From an uncultured Bacteroidales bacterium (GTDB taxonomy: Bacteria > Bacteroidota > Bacteroidia > Bacteroidales > Bacteroidaceae): a stretch of 64,000 nt of DNA. Positions 1 through 8,047 of the stretch are shown here, one piece after another. How positions within the stretch are numbered: position 1 is the first letter of the stretch; every line of letters starts with the position of its first letter. Position numbers and translations under genes: made by a program. Location of the stretch: assembly GCA_902799655.1 (NCBI GenBank), contig CADCBH010000015.1, positions 1-64,000 on the forward strand, in the 5' to 3' direction. The notes beneath the pieces were generated by a model that had not been told where the DNA came from, did not search any database, and saw only the letters and a list, made by a program, of their open reading frames with translations.

Positions 1-169
1 CGTCAAGCATGTCCTCACACATCGTATTCTCTATGCCGACTTCTGGATGTGGGAGACTGAAGAGCGCCCACCACTCCCAGAAGGATATTTCTGGATTCCA
101 GAAGCCGACATAGACAACTACGCCGTTCCTCGTCTTATAGAAATTCTGCTTGACAGGAAAAAGCTATGA
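1..169 (+). CDS. mutY: A/G-specific adenine glycosylase MutY, C-terminal end (partial)
   Basis: Open from the left window edge (reading frame from base 2) to a TGA at 167-169, giving 55 residues. The segment contains VKHVLTHRILYADFW and ends with DNYAVPRLIEILLDRKKL, the pattern of the NUDIX-like 8-oxoguanine-recognition domain at the end of MutY (the xxHxxTHxxL and YAVPxLI motifs). MutY removes adenine mispaired with 8-oxoguanine in base-excision repair. The catalytic glycosylase and iron-sulfur domains lie outside the window, so the assignment rests on the C-terminal domain only. The gene is convergent with the next unit, leaving 4 bases between the two stop codons. Confidence 0.8.
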   Translation, partial: VKHVLTHRILYADFWMWETEERPPLPEGYFWIPEADIDNYAVPRLIEILLDRKKL

Positions 170-173
170 CGGT

Positions 174-314
174 CTATTGACCTCCATCATTATCCCAGTC
201 AATATATTCTTCATCTTCTGATAACAAGGTGTCTAAAAGACTAGTATCCAACAAACAGGATTGATATTTAAGCGGGATCACGCATATAGCGGGTTTTTCA
301 TATGGTTTCTTCAT
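174..314 (-). CDS. Small 46-residue protein, unrecognised function
   Basis: An ATG at 314 preceded by a purine-rich AGGAGGA (a Shine-Dalgarno that is unusually good for this phylum) opens a 46-codon frame ending with TAG at 174-176. The product begins MKKPYEKPAICVIPLKYQS and ends with an acidic, aromatic tail EEYIDWDNDGGQ. It has no signal peptide, membrane segment or known domain that I can see. It starts 12 bases after the stop of the BspA-like gene, so the two are probably co-transcribed. Short Prevotella/Bacteroides proteins with an MKK-x-Y-x-x-P opening followed by a hydrophobic core and acidic tail are familiar to me from genome annotations, but I know of no assigned role. Coding status is supported by ribosome site, spacing and composition, not by experiment. 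Confidence 0.55.
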   Translation of the reverse strand: MKKPYEKPAICVIPLKYQSCLLDTSLLDTLLSEDEEYIDWDNDGGQ

Positions 315-326
315 TGCTGTGTCCTC

Positions 327-3300
327 CTATTTGTTCATATACTTTTTACCTTGATGGATATAGATGCCCTTTTGGGGCTTGCCGTTGAGTTGGCGACCGT
401 TCATGTCGTAGTAGTGCTCTGTGCCATCTGCGTCAATAGTTTGGATAACGGGGGCGATAGCGGTTGCTTCATCATCCTCGAATGTCATATCAAGGAAACG
501 AGCACTATTAGTGGTAGCTTGGAAGTAAGCACGGAATGGATGGACAAAGGCCTCAGGTTGATTTTCGGGCACTTTATGCCATTTACCATCACTTTGCAGC
601 AGGTAGGCAGGCTTCTGAGCGTCGTAGAGTGTTGAGTTTGGAATCTTTGCTGTTGTCCCTTTGAACATGAATCCGCTGATGGCTGCTGGCTCTCCTGTAG
701 GAGGCACAGAAATTGTGACAGATCCGACTGCGCTGAAATCTATTTCCTGTTCTTCCGTTATGACTATATAATAAGGTGTATAAGCTGCCATCTGCTTGTT
801 GGCAACCTCGCTGAAAGTGATGGTAGTAGTACCTGATACACTATTAATAGCTGAGGGCGCATACACCTTGGCATTATCATTGTCGAGTGTGATGGCGTAT
901 GGCAGATAGATTGTGAAGCCTTGAGCGGAATAGCTTTCGCTTTCGGCCTGCGAAGTGTAATTGATGTCACGCTCATAGAAGACACCATCGGTAGAGGTGA
1001 CTGGCACCTTCAGGCTGAAGTCTATATCATCCACCAAGTAGAAATAGTTAGTTGTCGCTTCAGTTTTTCCTGGGTCCATGATAAGTATGTTCGACTCGTA
1101 TTCTTCAGTGCTATTACCGTAAGGCAGATAGAGGATGGTGTGATTGCCGAACCCATAGAAAGGATTGTCAGTATTGCTACGATTCACGTGTACATTGACA
1201 GTAGCCTTATTCTCATCAATGAAGCCGTCAACGTTTGACATATCCACATAGCGGAGGTTGTAGGTCCCCTCAAATATGGCATTGTCCAGTTTGTATCGCT
1301 TTCCACCTGGGAACGTGATGCTGGTGAGTTCAGTGCAAGAAGTAAAACTGCTACTCTTGATCCAAACGTTATCTTCCGTGAGGCTTGCCGTAGGTATTGT
1401 GTAGTCGCCAGTCTTGCCTGGTGCGCAGATGACAACATCGCTGAAGTTGCCAGTAGAATTGTGCATCAGTACATTGTCCACACAGAGGAAACCATTGCTG
1501 TTGCCACGCGATGCAGTCAGCGTGGTCAACTTGGGACAGTTGACAAGGAAATTGCCATCGTAGTCTTTGAAACCAGTGCCAATATTGAAACTTGTCAAAT
1601 TGTCACAGCCGTAGAAAGCATTTTCCTTCACATTGGTTACAGCGTCAGGGAGGTCGATAGCAGTCAGTGCATCGCAGTTTTCGAAAGCACTCTTGCCAAT
1701 ACTCTGCAGGTTGCTGCCCAGCGTGATGGTGGTCAACGTCTTGTTGTCCATAAACACTTTATCGAAGATGGCTGTAACAGGCTTCGAGTTGTAGGTGGCA
1801 GGAATGGTAACTGATGCATCACTTCCCGTATATTTCACTAACTCGTAGCTTGTGTTGCCGTTACCAGCAAAGCGATAAACGAAATCACCGGAAACGACAT
1901 CTACACAGTTGTTAATATACATGTCTTTCAGTGTGAGAGGCACAGGATAGTCTATATAGTTGTCTGTGAAATAATACCAGTTGTCCGTACCTAGCACAGT
2001 CTTGGTCTTATTCTGATTCATGTCGGCTTCAGCTGAATACTTCACATTGCCAGATTGGGTTGTTGATAGAAGAGAGTGTCCTATCACAACGCTAATGTCT
2101 TTATCAGTCCAATAGGCACAGTTTGAAATGGTACTTGCCACATCCTGATTAGTTTCTCCAATAATTGAACCTAAAGTTGGCTCTACTGAGTACGAAATCT
2201 GATTTCTTGCAAAACAGCGACTGATGTTGACACTACCTGCACCACCAACGATACCACCGATGGCTTGTCCGTTTGTCGTGTTTATGTTTTCGAGATAGTT
2301 GGAAGCCGAGCAGTCGGTGATGGTAACATTGCTTGCTACATTGCCGACAATGCCGCCAGTCCAACCCTTACACTTTACTCTTCCGCGGAACATGCAGCGC
2401 TCTATGGTACCGTTAGAAGCATAGCCTACGATACCGCCACCGCTGCCATTAGAGGCATAAACGGTGTAGTCGGCAGCGTCACTGGTTACCAGCACGTCGG
2501 AAACACGAGTGCCATTAGCAGCATAGCCGAGAACACTGCCAACATAGTCTCTACCTGCAACTTTGGGATTCTGTAGGTGCAGGTTGTAGATTGTTGCGTC
2601 ATCGGCATAACCGAATAATCCTTGATAATTATTGGAAGACTGATTGACTTTGAGATTCTTAATGATGTGTCCTCCGCCATCGAATACACCATCGAAATTA
2701 TGACTATTTGTACCGATAGGCTCCCAATTGTCAATACTGGACAAGTCGATGTCTGTTGTCAGTATCACCATCTTGCTGTTACTGTTCTTGTATAAAGAAC
2801 CGCTATTCACTGCATCGCGGAACGCCTGTAGGTCTGCCAAGGATGTTATCTCTTGCGGGTCCTCGTCGATTTCATAGATACGTGCAAAAGCATCTGCCCA
2901 GCCCACTTTATCATTAAACTTGTATATACTGTAGTCGCTGGTATGACCTGCAGGTACATAGAGTATTCTCTTCTTAGCATCTTCTGCCATACTTGCCGCA
3001 GTACCCTCGTAAGAGAAGACATCAGCGCGCAACCACACAGGAGCAGCAGTGGCCTTACATACTATCTTAGAAAGATTGGGCAGGCCGATAAAGGCTCCGC
3101 GACCAACCTTGGTGAGCGTTGTTGGCAATTCGATGCTTGTAACACCGCTACAGCCAATGAATGCGAAATCCTCAATAGACGTGATACCCTCTTCGATGAC
3201 AATCTTATTGATGCCGGTGCAGAAGCGAAAAGCGAATTTGCCAACAACGTTCTGATCACCCGGAACGTTTGTAATTCTCGGAATAATCAGTGTACCCTCC

Positions 3301-3470
3301 TTATATTGAGGAATGGAGGCAACGCGCCCATTACCTATTGTATAGGTTGTTCCATCCTGTCTCACAGTGACAGTTAATTGATTACTCTCCACAGTGACCT
3401 TGTAATCGTCGGCCACAGCCAGCAATGCAGTAAGGAGAAGAAGATGTATTGCTAATATAGTTCGTTTCAT
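327..3470 (-). CDS. BspA-type leucine-rich-repeat / GLUG-motif secreted surface protein
   Basis: 1047 residues with a signal peptide (MKRTILAIHLLLLTALLAVA). Residues about 55-140 carry BspA-type (LRR_5) repeats such as IEDFAFIGCSGVTSIELP; residues about 250-450 carry glycine-rich GLUG-like repeats (GLFGYADDATIYNL, GSVLGYAANGTRVSDV, GGIVGYASNGTIERC); residues about 560-760 return to LRR_5 units (IGKSAFENCDALTAIDLP). The end, YYDMNGRQLNGKPQKGIYI followed by a K-K tail, is the C-terminal tail common on Prevotella secreted proteins and likely a sorting or anchoring element. Known BspA relatives bind host proteins or mediate co-aggregation; a binding target here is unknown. It follows the hydrolase gene by 12 bases and precedes the 46-residue gene, forming one operon. 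Confidence 0.85.
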   Translation of the reverse strand: MKRTILAIHLLLLTALLAVADDYKVTVESNQLTVTVRQDGTTYTIGNGRVASIPQYKEGTLIIPRITNVPGDQNVVGKFAFRFCTGINKIVIEEGITSIEDFAFIGCSGVTSIELPTTLTKVGRGAFIGLPNLSKIVCKATAAPVWLRADVFSYEGTAASMAEDAKKRILYVPAGHTSDYSIYKFNDKVGWADAFARIYEIDEDPQEITSLADLQAFRDAVNSGSLYKNSNSKMVILTTDIDLSSIDNWEPIGTNSHNFDGVFDGGGHIIKNLKVNQSSNNYQGLFGYADDATIYNLHLQNPKVAGRDYVGSVLGYAANGTRVSDVLVTSDAADYTVYASNGSGGGIVGYASNGTIERCMFRGRVKCKGWTGGIVGNVASNVTITDCSASNYLENINTTNGQAIGGIVGGAGSVNISRCFARNQISYSVEPTLGSIIGETNQDVASTISNCAYWTDKDISVVIGHSLLSTTQSGNVKYSAEADMNQNKTKTVLGTDNWYYFTDNYIDYPVPLTLKDMYINNCVDVVSGDFVYRFAGNGNTSYELVKYTGSDASVTIPATYNSKPVTAIFDKVFMDNKTLTTITLGSNLQSIGKSAFENCDALTAIDLPDAVTNVKENAFYGCDNLTSFNIGTGFKDYDGNFLVNCPKLTTLTASRGNSNGFLCVDNVLMHNSTGNFSDVVICAPGKTGDYTIPTASLTEDNVWIKSSSFTSCTELTSITFPGGKRYKLDNAIFEGTYNLRYVDMSNVDGFIDENKATVNVHVNRSNTDNPFYGFGNHTILYLPYGNSTEEYESNILIMDPGKTEATTNYFYLVDDIDFSLKVPVTSTDGVFYERDINYTSQAESESYSAQGFTIYLPYAITLDNDNAKVYAPSAINSVSGTTTITFSEVANKQMAAYTPYYIVITEEQEIDFSAVGSVTISVPPTGEPAAISGFMFKGTTAKIPNSTLYDAQKPAYLLQSDGKWHKVPENQPEAFVHPFRAYFQATTNSARFLDMTFEDDEATAIAPVIQTIDADGTEHYYDMNGRQLNGKPQKGIYIHQGKKYMNK

Positions 3471-3482
3471 AGTCTTATCGTT

Positions 3483-5132
3483 TTATGGAATGAAAGGCGC
3501 ATATTGGTCATTTCCGTAGTTAAAAAGGGTGCGTATGAACTTGATGTCTGGAGAAGTGCTAAAGAAAGCGAAAATAAAGTTCTTACATGCTTCTACATGG
3601 TCTTTAGTGTCAGTGTTGTCCACATAGAGGGTTACCTTTCCGCTAAAGGCATCTTTTGCACTGATAAAATTATCGTTAGGTACTACTGTATCCCTTGTAG
3701 AGTGGAACAAACAGAGAGGATGCTGAGGCGTCCAGTCTTTCGTCAGGTTGTTGCTTTCTAAGGCAGCAATCAGGTCGTTCATCTCTTCGTAGTCGGGTAG
3801 TGATGCGTTGTTCGCCATCGCATTCATATACTCCCAAGCTCTGCTAGTAAGAGCATATTGCAGATTGCACCTGCCATCAGATGTAAGGAGCTGTTTGTAT
3901 TTGTCCTGCTTATACAGTTTTTTCAGGTAATTTTTGACATCATCGGTAGTCTTCTCCAGATTCTCATACTGTTTGTTGGCAATAATATCGAGGATGCCTG
4001 TGTCAATGAATGTCTGTGTGAAGAAGTCAGTTGCCTTATACTTCATCATTAGCGGGTTGGTGTCGAGCATACCCTTGATGATTAATGCAATAGCAACGGG
4101 CATCGTTAATTCTCCGGCTTTATGGCCTGCAGCCTCATCAGCTTTCATAAAATACTTCAGAGTGGCAACAGGGTCGTAGGGACCGTCACAACAGATAGAG
4201 CCAGCAAGCGGCATCAATCCGTTCAAGTTGTTCTGCTCAATGAAACGGTGTACAGCCATTGCTACCGAGCCGCCCTGCGAGGCGCCGATGGGTACATATT
4301 TGCCATAACGGAAAGGAGATGCAGACTGGGCAGCATGTGATGCTGAAGCACCGCCGTCCTTATTGGTGAATTTTCCATCTCTGAACAGCGCCATGCCGTA
4401 GCGTACACCATCCACTACCTGACGTGCTGTAAGCTCCTGATAGAGGTAGGGATGTGGACGGGTTTTGGTGACGCCATAGCCTTCGTAGTCGGGCATGATG
4501 AGCACATTGTAATATGCTGGATCGTCTGTCGATTTCTTTTTAGGGCCTTTTCCCCTTGTTGCATAGTATTGCATCATACTAACATCAGACTGGAAGGAAC
4601 CGCTCTTCGTGTACAAACTCGGGCACTCTTTGTTACTGGTGATGGTACAGTGACAACCTATGATAACGTTGTTGAAACGATACTTTCCGCTATTCCATTC
4701 GGAATTACTGAAATAGGGAAATGCAGCCAAAGAGGACAGGATTATTGTGTTGCCATGCTTGTCGATGGAAGGATAATTGAAAGTGTAGAGGTAATAAGCT
4801 GTACCAGAGTAATAGTCACTATATTCCATCTCACTGGAGGCACTGGCTCGGCGGCGGACGGCCTTAGCAGCCTCAATGGCCTCCTCGGGGTTGCTACCCA
4901 GTTGCTCTACAGGAATGTCTATAAAATCGACTATGACAGGGGTCTTTTCAATCTTTCCCGTCTCAGGATTCATCATGAGTGAATCGCGCAGTACTTGTGT
5001 TCGTAGTACACCACCTGTTACTACGGCATCGTTAACATTCACAGGCTGGTGTAACCCGGCTGTAGCTACATTCTGCGCATGGGCAACAAGCAGCACTACC
5101 AGCCCCATCATTGTTGATAAAAATCTGTTCAT
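3483..5132 (-). CDS. Secreted alpha/beta-hydrolase (lipase/esterase-like)
   Basis: 549 residues from the ATG at 5132; a longer in-frame extension to 5189 would start upstream of the promoter box, and only the shorter form opens with a signal peptide (MNRFLSTMMGLVVLLVAHA). The nucleophile elbow G-A-S-Q-G places the serine near residue 285; a plausible acid is Asp481 (HSTRDTVVPND) and the histidine His512 (DHVEACKNF), completing a catalytic triad. The size and layout recall secretory-lipase (LIP-type) hydrolases; substrate is unknown. It is the first gene of the operon that continues into the BspA-like gene 12 bases downstream. Confidence 0.75.
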   Translation of the reverse strand: MNRFLSTMMGLVVLLVAHAQNVATAGLHQPVNVNDAVVTGGVLRTQVLRDSLMMNPETGKIEKTPVIVDFIDIPVEQLGSNPEEAIEAAKAVRRRASASSEMEYSDYYSGTAYYLYTFNYPSIDKHGNTIILSSLAAFPYFSNSEWNSGKYRFNNVIIGCHCTITSNKECPSLYTKSGSFQSDVSMMQYYATRGKGPKKKSTDDPAYYNVLIMPDYEGYGVTKTRPHPYLYQELTARQVVDGVRYGMALFRDGKFTNKDGGASASHAAQSASPFRYGKYVPIGASQGGSVAMAVHRFIEQNNLNGLMPLAGSICCDGPYDPVATLKYFMKADEAAGHKAGELTMPVAIALIIKGMLDTNPLMMKYKATDFFTQTFIDTGILDIIANKQYENLEKTTDDVKNYLKKLYKQDKYKQLLTSDGRCNLQYALTSRAWEYMNAMANNASLPDYEEMNDLIAALESNNLTKDWTPQHPLCLFHSTRDTVVPNDNFISAKDAFSGKVTLYVDNTDTKDHVEACKNFIFAFFSTSPDIKFIRTLFNYGNDQYAPFIP

Positions 5133-5186
5133 ATTGTTGTGAAGTTTTGTAATTCTTTGTTTTAGTGTCACACACCATTCTGATGG

Positions 5187-5194
5187 CAAAAGTA
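5187..5194 (-). promoter_or_regulatory. -7 box TACTTTTG for the hydrolase/BspA operon
   Basis: On the minus strand TACTTTTG matches the Bacteroidota -7 consensus TAnnTTTG. It implies transcription starting near 5180, about 50 bases before the ATG at 5132, and rules out the longer translation start at 5189. Confidence 0.6.
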
Positions 5195-5300
5195 CTAATA
5201 ATTTGCGAAACTACGTTTCCCTGTCTCTTAAAATAACGTTAATAATATTTAAAAGCGGATGTTCCTGTCGTTTTTTTATGGTACATGAGTGAAGTGTAGA

Positions 5301-5332
5301 TTTGGTGTTTCCGTGAAAAAGCGTTACCTTTG
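5301..5332 (+). promoter_or_regulatory. purN promoter (TTTG - 20 bp - TACCTTTG)
   Basis: TTTG at 5301-5304 and TACCTTTG at 5325-5332 are separated by 20 bases, the classic Bacteroidota sigma-ABfr spacing. The purN ATG is 17 bases downstream of the -7 box, giving a very short leader. Confidence 0.75.
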
Positions 5333-5349
5333 CACACAATTTAGTGAAT

Positions 5350-5937
5350 ATGGAGAAAGTAAACATCGCCATCTTTGTGTCGGGAAGCGGCACGAATTGT
5401 GAGAACCTAATACGCCATTTCAGCGGTTCGGAGCGTGTTAACTGCGCCCTTGTGGTTAGCAATAAGACTGATGCCTATGGCTTGGTGCGTGCGGAACGAT
5501 TAGGTGTGCCCACAGCTGTGACGCCCAAGCCAGAGCTCAACAATTTTGAAGTGATGATGCCCCTGCTCAAGAAGTATAATATACATTTTGTTGTACTTGC
5601 AGGTTTCCTGCCATTGGTTCCTGATTTTCTTATTGAAGCGTATCCCCGTCGCATTGTCAATATCCATCCCGCTTTGCTGCCCAAGTATGGTGGAAAGGGA
5701 ATGTGGGGACATCATGTGCATGAAGCGGTGAAGGCTGCTGGCGAAACAGAGACAGGAATGACAGTACACTATGTCACCCCCGTCTGCGACTCTGGCGAGA
5801 TTATCGCACAATACCGTGTTGCACTATCACCCGAAGACTCTGCTGATGATATTGCGGCTAAAGAGCACCAATTGGAGATGGAGCATTTCCCCCAGATTGT
5901 CGAACAGGTAATCGACGAGACATTCTATAATATTTGA
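5350..5937 (+). CDS. purN: Phosphoribosylglycinamide formyltransferase (GART)
   Basis: 195 residues. Transfers the formyl group of 10-formyl-tetrahydrofolate to glycinamide ribonucleotide in de novo purine synthesis. The N-terminal nucleotide-binding loop is FVSGSGTNCENL; the signature NIHPALLPKYGG supplies catalytic Asn104 and His106, and Asp147 (PVCDSGEII) completes the conserved triad of the family. Length is normal. A GTG at 5344 is also in frame, but the ATG at 5350 is preferred because it fits the family N-terminus and leaves room after the promoter box. Confidence 0.95.
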   Translation: MEKVNIAIFVSGSGTNCENLIRHFSGSERVNCALVVSNKTDAYGLVRAERLGVPTAVTPKPELNNFEVMMPLLKKYNIHFVVLAGFLPLVPDFLIEAYPRRIVNIHPALLPKYGGKGMWGHHVHEAVKAAGETETGMTVHYVTPVCDSGEIIAQYRVALSPEDSADDIAAKEHQLEMEHFPQIVEQVIDETFYNI

Positions 5938-6058
5938 GCATCTCTTCGGCTTTCTCCGTCATTTCTGTAAGTTGGGCAGTTGGTGTCCCTCGCCCTGCGA
6001 CAGGAGAAACCGTCAGCAGGGCGAGGGCGAACAATGATTGGATCTTGTTCATTATCAA
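5858..6058 (-). CDS. Possible small exported protein after blaR1 (remnant or real)
   Basis: A 66-codon frame (or 64 from the second ATG at 6052) opens with a good signal-peptide-like stretch, MNKIQSLFALALLTVSPVAG, followed by an alanine/threonine/glutamate segment. It begins 9 bases after the BlaR1 stop on the same strand, but its last 80 bases run antisense into the 3' end of purN, and the end (RRLPVRQSGGNAPSPIGAL) looks like read-through of non-coding sequence. The likely reading is a gene truncated by deletion, or a short real exported protein. A perfect inverted repeat lies inside it. Confidence 0.3.
   Translation of the reverse strand: MIMNKIQSLFALALLTVSPVAGRGTPTAQLTEMTEKAEEMLKYYRMSRRLPVRQSGGNAPSPIGAL
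5987..6027. repeat. Perfect 12-bp inverted repeat, 17-base loop
   Basis: CCCTCGCCCTGC at 5987-5998 pairs exactly with GCAGGGCGAGGG at 6016-6027. The stem is very GC-rich, lies between convergent purN and blaR1-side transcripts, and has no T-run on either side. It may act as a bidirectional transcription stop or mRNA-end stabiliser. Confidence 0.5.
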
Positions 6059-6067
6059 TGAGAGTGT

Positions 6068-7438
6068 TTATTCTTTATTTCCGTTTACGTCATTTCCTTG
6101 CAACCTGAAGGTAATGGGTACGGTGTACTTGACGCGCACTGCCACACCATTCTGCTTGCCCGGTGTCCAGTTGGGCATGGAGTTAATGACACGCAGAGCT
6201 TCAGCATCCAATTCTGCTGACATGTGCTTGACAACCTTAGCCTCAGAGATGCTGCCATCTTTCTCTACGACAAAAGTGGCGATGACGCGCCCCTGAACAC
6301 CAGCCTTATAAGCTGCCTCAGGATAGCGTACGTTCTTGCCGAGGAACTCAAACAGTGCGGACGGACCGCCAGGAAACTGAGGCATCTCTTCAACGACATC
6401 GAAGGCGTTCTCTTGCTTTTCGACCTTCAATGGGTTGGGCATTTCAACGGGCTTCACCTTCTCTTGAACGGGAGGAGTCTGTTCCACAACGACGATTTCA
6501 TTGACGGCATTGGTCTTGATGGTCGTATTCTTCTTGCCTTTCTTGATAATCTTTTTCTGGGGCTCTTCATAACGATAGTCAGTAATGGTCTCGGCATTCA
6601 GCGCCAGAGCAGTACTGACGATGGGCAACAGGGCAAGGAGCTTTAACAGACTGGTTCTCTGTGATTTCTTATGTAACATCATGGTTATACGATTTTTGAG
6701 GGTACTGTGAGAGATACCGTTGGCAATGGAGTACCCGCCAATGCTTACGGCCTTGGTGATTAACAGATATTGATATTGACGCGCATTAATCCCTTGAGAG
6801 AGTACTGCACCGTCGGCCTCATACTCATGGATGGCACGCAAGTCCTGGCGCAACATCCACATGGCGGGGTTGAACCACTGGAGGGCGGTGAGCAGGTCCA
6901 CGAGGAGCAGGTCCCAGGAGTGTCTGAGACGGATATGTCCCCGTTCATGAGCAAGAATGGCAGCGTTATGTTCTTCGTAGTCACTGCGATTCATTACTAT
7001 ATAGTGCATCCAGCTGAATGGCGACACCTCAGCGTTACCGGTCACGCAGAGAATAGTGCCATCAGGTTGTGGATGACGCTCGCTTTTACGTATTAACAGC
7101 CAGACTTTCAATACCGACGACAACGTGTGGCACAGCGTCAGCACCATACCTATTATAAATAGGATGGACAGCGGCAACTGCCAAGGTGCTGAAGGCGTTT
7201 CAGCGGCTGTCTCCACCTGGACATCGCCTACCGTCACCATCGGCGTTGCCTCCAGCGTCACCGTCTTGTGCATGGTGATAACGCACAATGGCAACACAAA
7301 CGAGGCTACTGCCGTCAGCAACAGTACCACGCGGTTTACTCTGTGGAATGTCTCACGACTGAGCATCAGGCGGTAGAACATATAGAACACCGCTATCAAC
7401 ACTGCCACCTTGGCATCGTATATCAGAAAGTCGGTCAT
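6068..7438 (-). CDS. BlaR1/MecR1-type M56 membrane metallopeptidase with TonB C-terminal domain
   Basis: 456 residues. N-terminal membrane helices (about 10-30, 35-58, 88-115) surround a zinc-protease site HERGH at 164-168 with a downstream EYEAD (about 205-209) as the likely third ligand. A further hydrophobic segment near residue 275 precedes a periplasmic proline-rich linker and a TonB-like C-terminal domain (about 370-456, RYPEAAYKAGVQGRVIATF). In the family the receptor senses a signal and cleaves its BlaI partner. The TonB domain replaces the penicillin-binding sensor domain of classical BlaR1, so antibiotic sensing should not be assumed. It starts 4 bases after the BlaI stop. Confidence 0.85.
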   Translation of the reverse strand: MTDFLIYDAKVAVLIAVFYMFYRLMLSRETFHRVNRVVLLLTAVASFVLPLCVITMHKTVTLEATPMVTVGDVQVETAAETPSAPWQLPLSILFIIGMVLTLCHTLSSVLKVWLLIRKSERHPQPDGTILCVTGNAEVSPFSWMHYIVMNRSDYEEHNAAILAHERGHIRLRHSWDLLLVDLLTALQWFNPAMWMLRQDLRAIHEYEADGAVLSQGINARQYQYLLITKAVSIGGYSIANGISHSTLKNRITMMLHKKSQRTSLLKLLALLPIVSTALALNAETITDYRYEEPQKKIIKKGKKNTTIKTNAVNEIVVVEQTPPVQEKVKPVEMPNPLKVEKQENAFDVVEEMPQFPGGPSALFEFLGKNVRYPEAAYKAGVQGRVIATFVVEKDGSISEAKVVKHMSAELDAEALRVINSMPNWTPGKQNGVAVRVKYTVPITFRLQGNDVNGNKE

Positions 7439-7442
7439 ACGC

Positions 7443-7805
7443 TTACGATTGTTGGTTTTCTATCTGGTCAATGAGTTCGCGCAGTTCCTCTACGCTGATC
7501 TTCTCTTCTTTGACAAACGAGGAGACGGCAGAGAGGTAGGAGTCGTCGAAGTAGTTCTTGATGATACCTGCAATGGACCTGCGTCCGTACTCCGTTTCTG
7601 AAATCAGCGGATAGTACTGGTAGGTATTGCCAAACTGCTTATGGTCGAGGAAGCCTTCACGTTCCAGGATGCGGACAATGGTAGACAGCGTATTGAAGTG
7701 AGGGCGAGGCTCGGCATAGTGTTCCTGCAACTCACGGACGAACATCGGACCGTACTGCCAGTACAAATCCATGATTTCTTTTTCCTTGTTGGTCAGTTTC
7801 TTCAT
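7443..7805 (-). CDS. BlaI/MecI-family transcriptional repressor
   Basis: 120 residues, the usual size. The winged-helix DNA-binding region covers about residues 3-70 (LTNKEKEIMDLYWQYGP, then TLSTIVRILEREGFL); the C-terminal third is the helical dimerisation part containing the site that partner proteases cut. It heads the two-gene operon with the M56 peptidase. Upstream, a cluster of AACTA/TAGTT half-sites overlaps its own -7 box, consistent with autoregulation. Confidence 0.9.
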   Translation of the reverse strand: MKKLTNKEKEIMDLYWQYGPMFVRELQEHYAEPRPHFNTLSTIVRILEREGFLDHKQFGNTYQYYPLISETEYGRRSIAGIIKNYFDDSYLSAVSSFVKEEKISVEELRELIDQIENQQS

Positions 7806-7858
7806 TTCTTACGGGTTTTAAGTTAACCTTCTTTATTGCGTTAATATCAATATCTGCC

Positions 7859-7943
7859 GCAAAGTAACTAAAAGTTTTCGTTATATGTAACTAAAATGAT
7901 TAGTTTTTAAACTATTTTAATTAGTTTCTTTAGTTGTTAACTA
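7859..7943 (-). promoter_or_regulatory. blaI promoter and repeated TAGTT/AACTA operator cluster
   Basis: On the minus strand a near-consensus -7 box (TTACTTTG) lies around 7859-7866. Half-sites AACTA occur at 7866-7870 and 7889-7893. Two short palindromes follow: TAGTTTTTAAACTA at 7901-7914 and TAGTTGTTAACTA at 7931-7943. The arrangement is typical of multiple BlaI-type repressor sites over and upstream of a promoter. Binding is inferred from position and symmetry. Confidence 0.55.
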
Positions 7944-8006
7944 TTGTTTCAGCCCATTATTCATCGAATTTACACCAATATATCTATAAGAATGAAAAAA
8001 AATTAG

Positions 8007-8014
8007 TACCTTTG
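8007..8014 (+). promoter_or_regulatory. -7 box TACCTTTG for the HAD-phosphatase gene
   Basis: Exact TAnnTTTG match 33 bases before the ATG at 8048. It places transcription start downstream of an earlier in-frame start at 7934 and so decides the start codon. The operator cluster of the divergent blaI lies about 65 bases upstream. Confidence 0.65.
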
Positions 8015-8047
8015 CCGCAGAATTACAAACAACAACAACCAGTATTA

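Noticed and set aside
6068..7805. A beta-lactam resistance locus
   Set aside because: The sensor lacks a penicillin-binding domain and no beta-lactamase gene lies nearby, so a resistance call is not supported.
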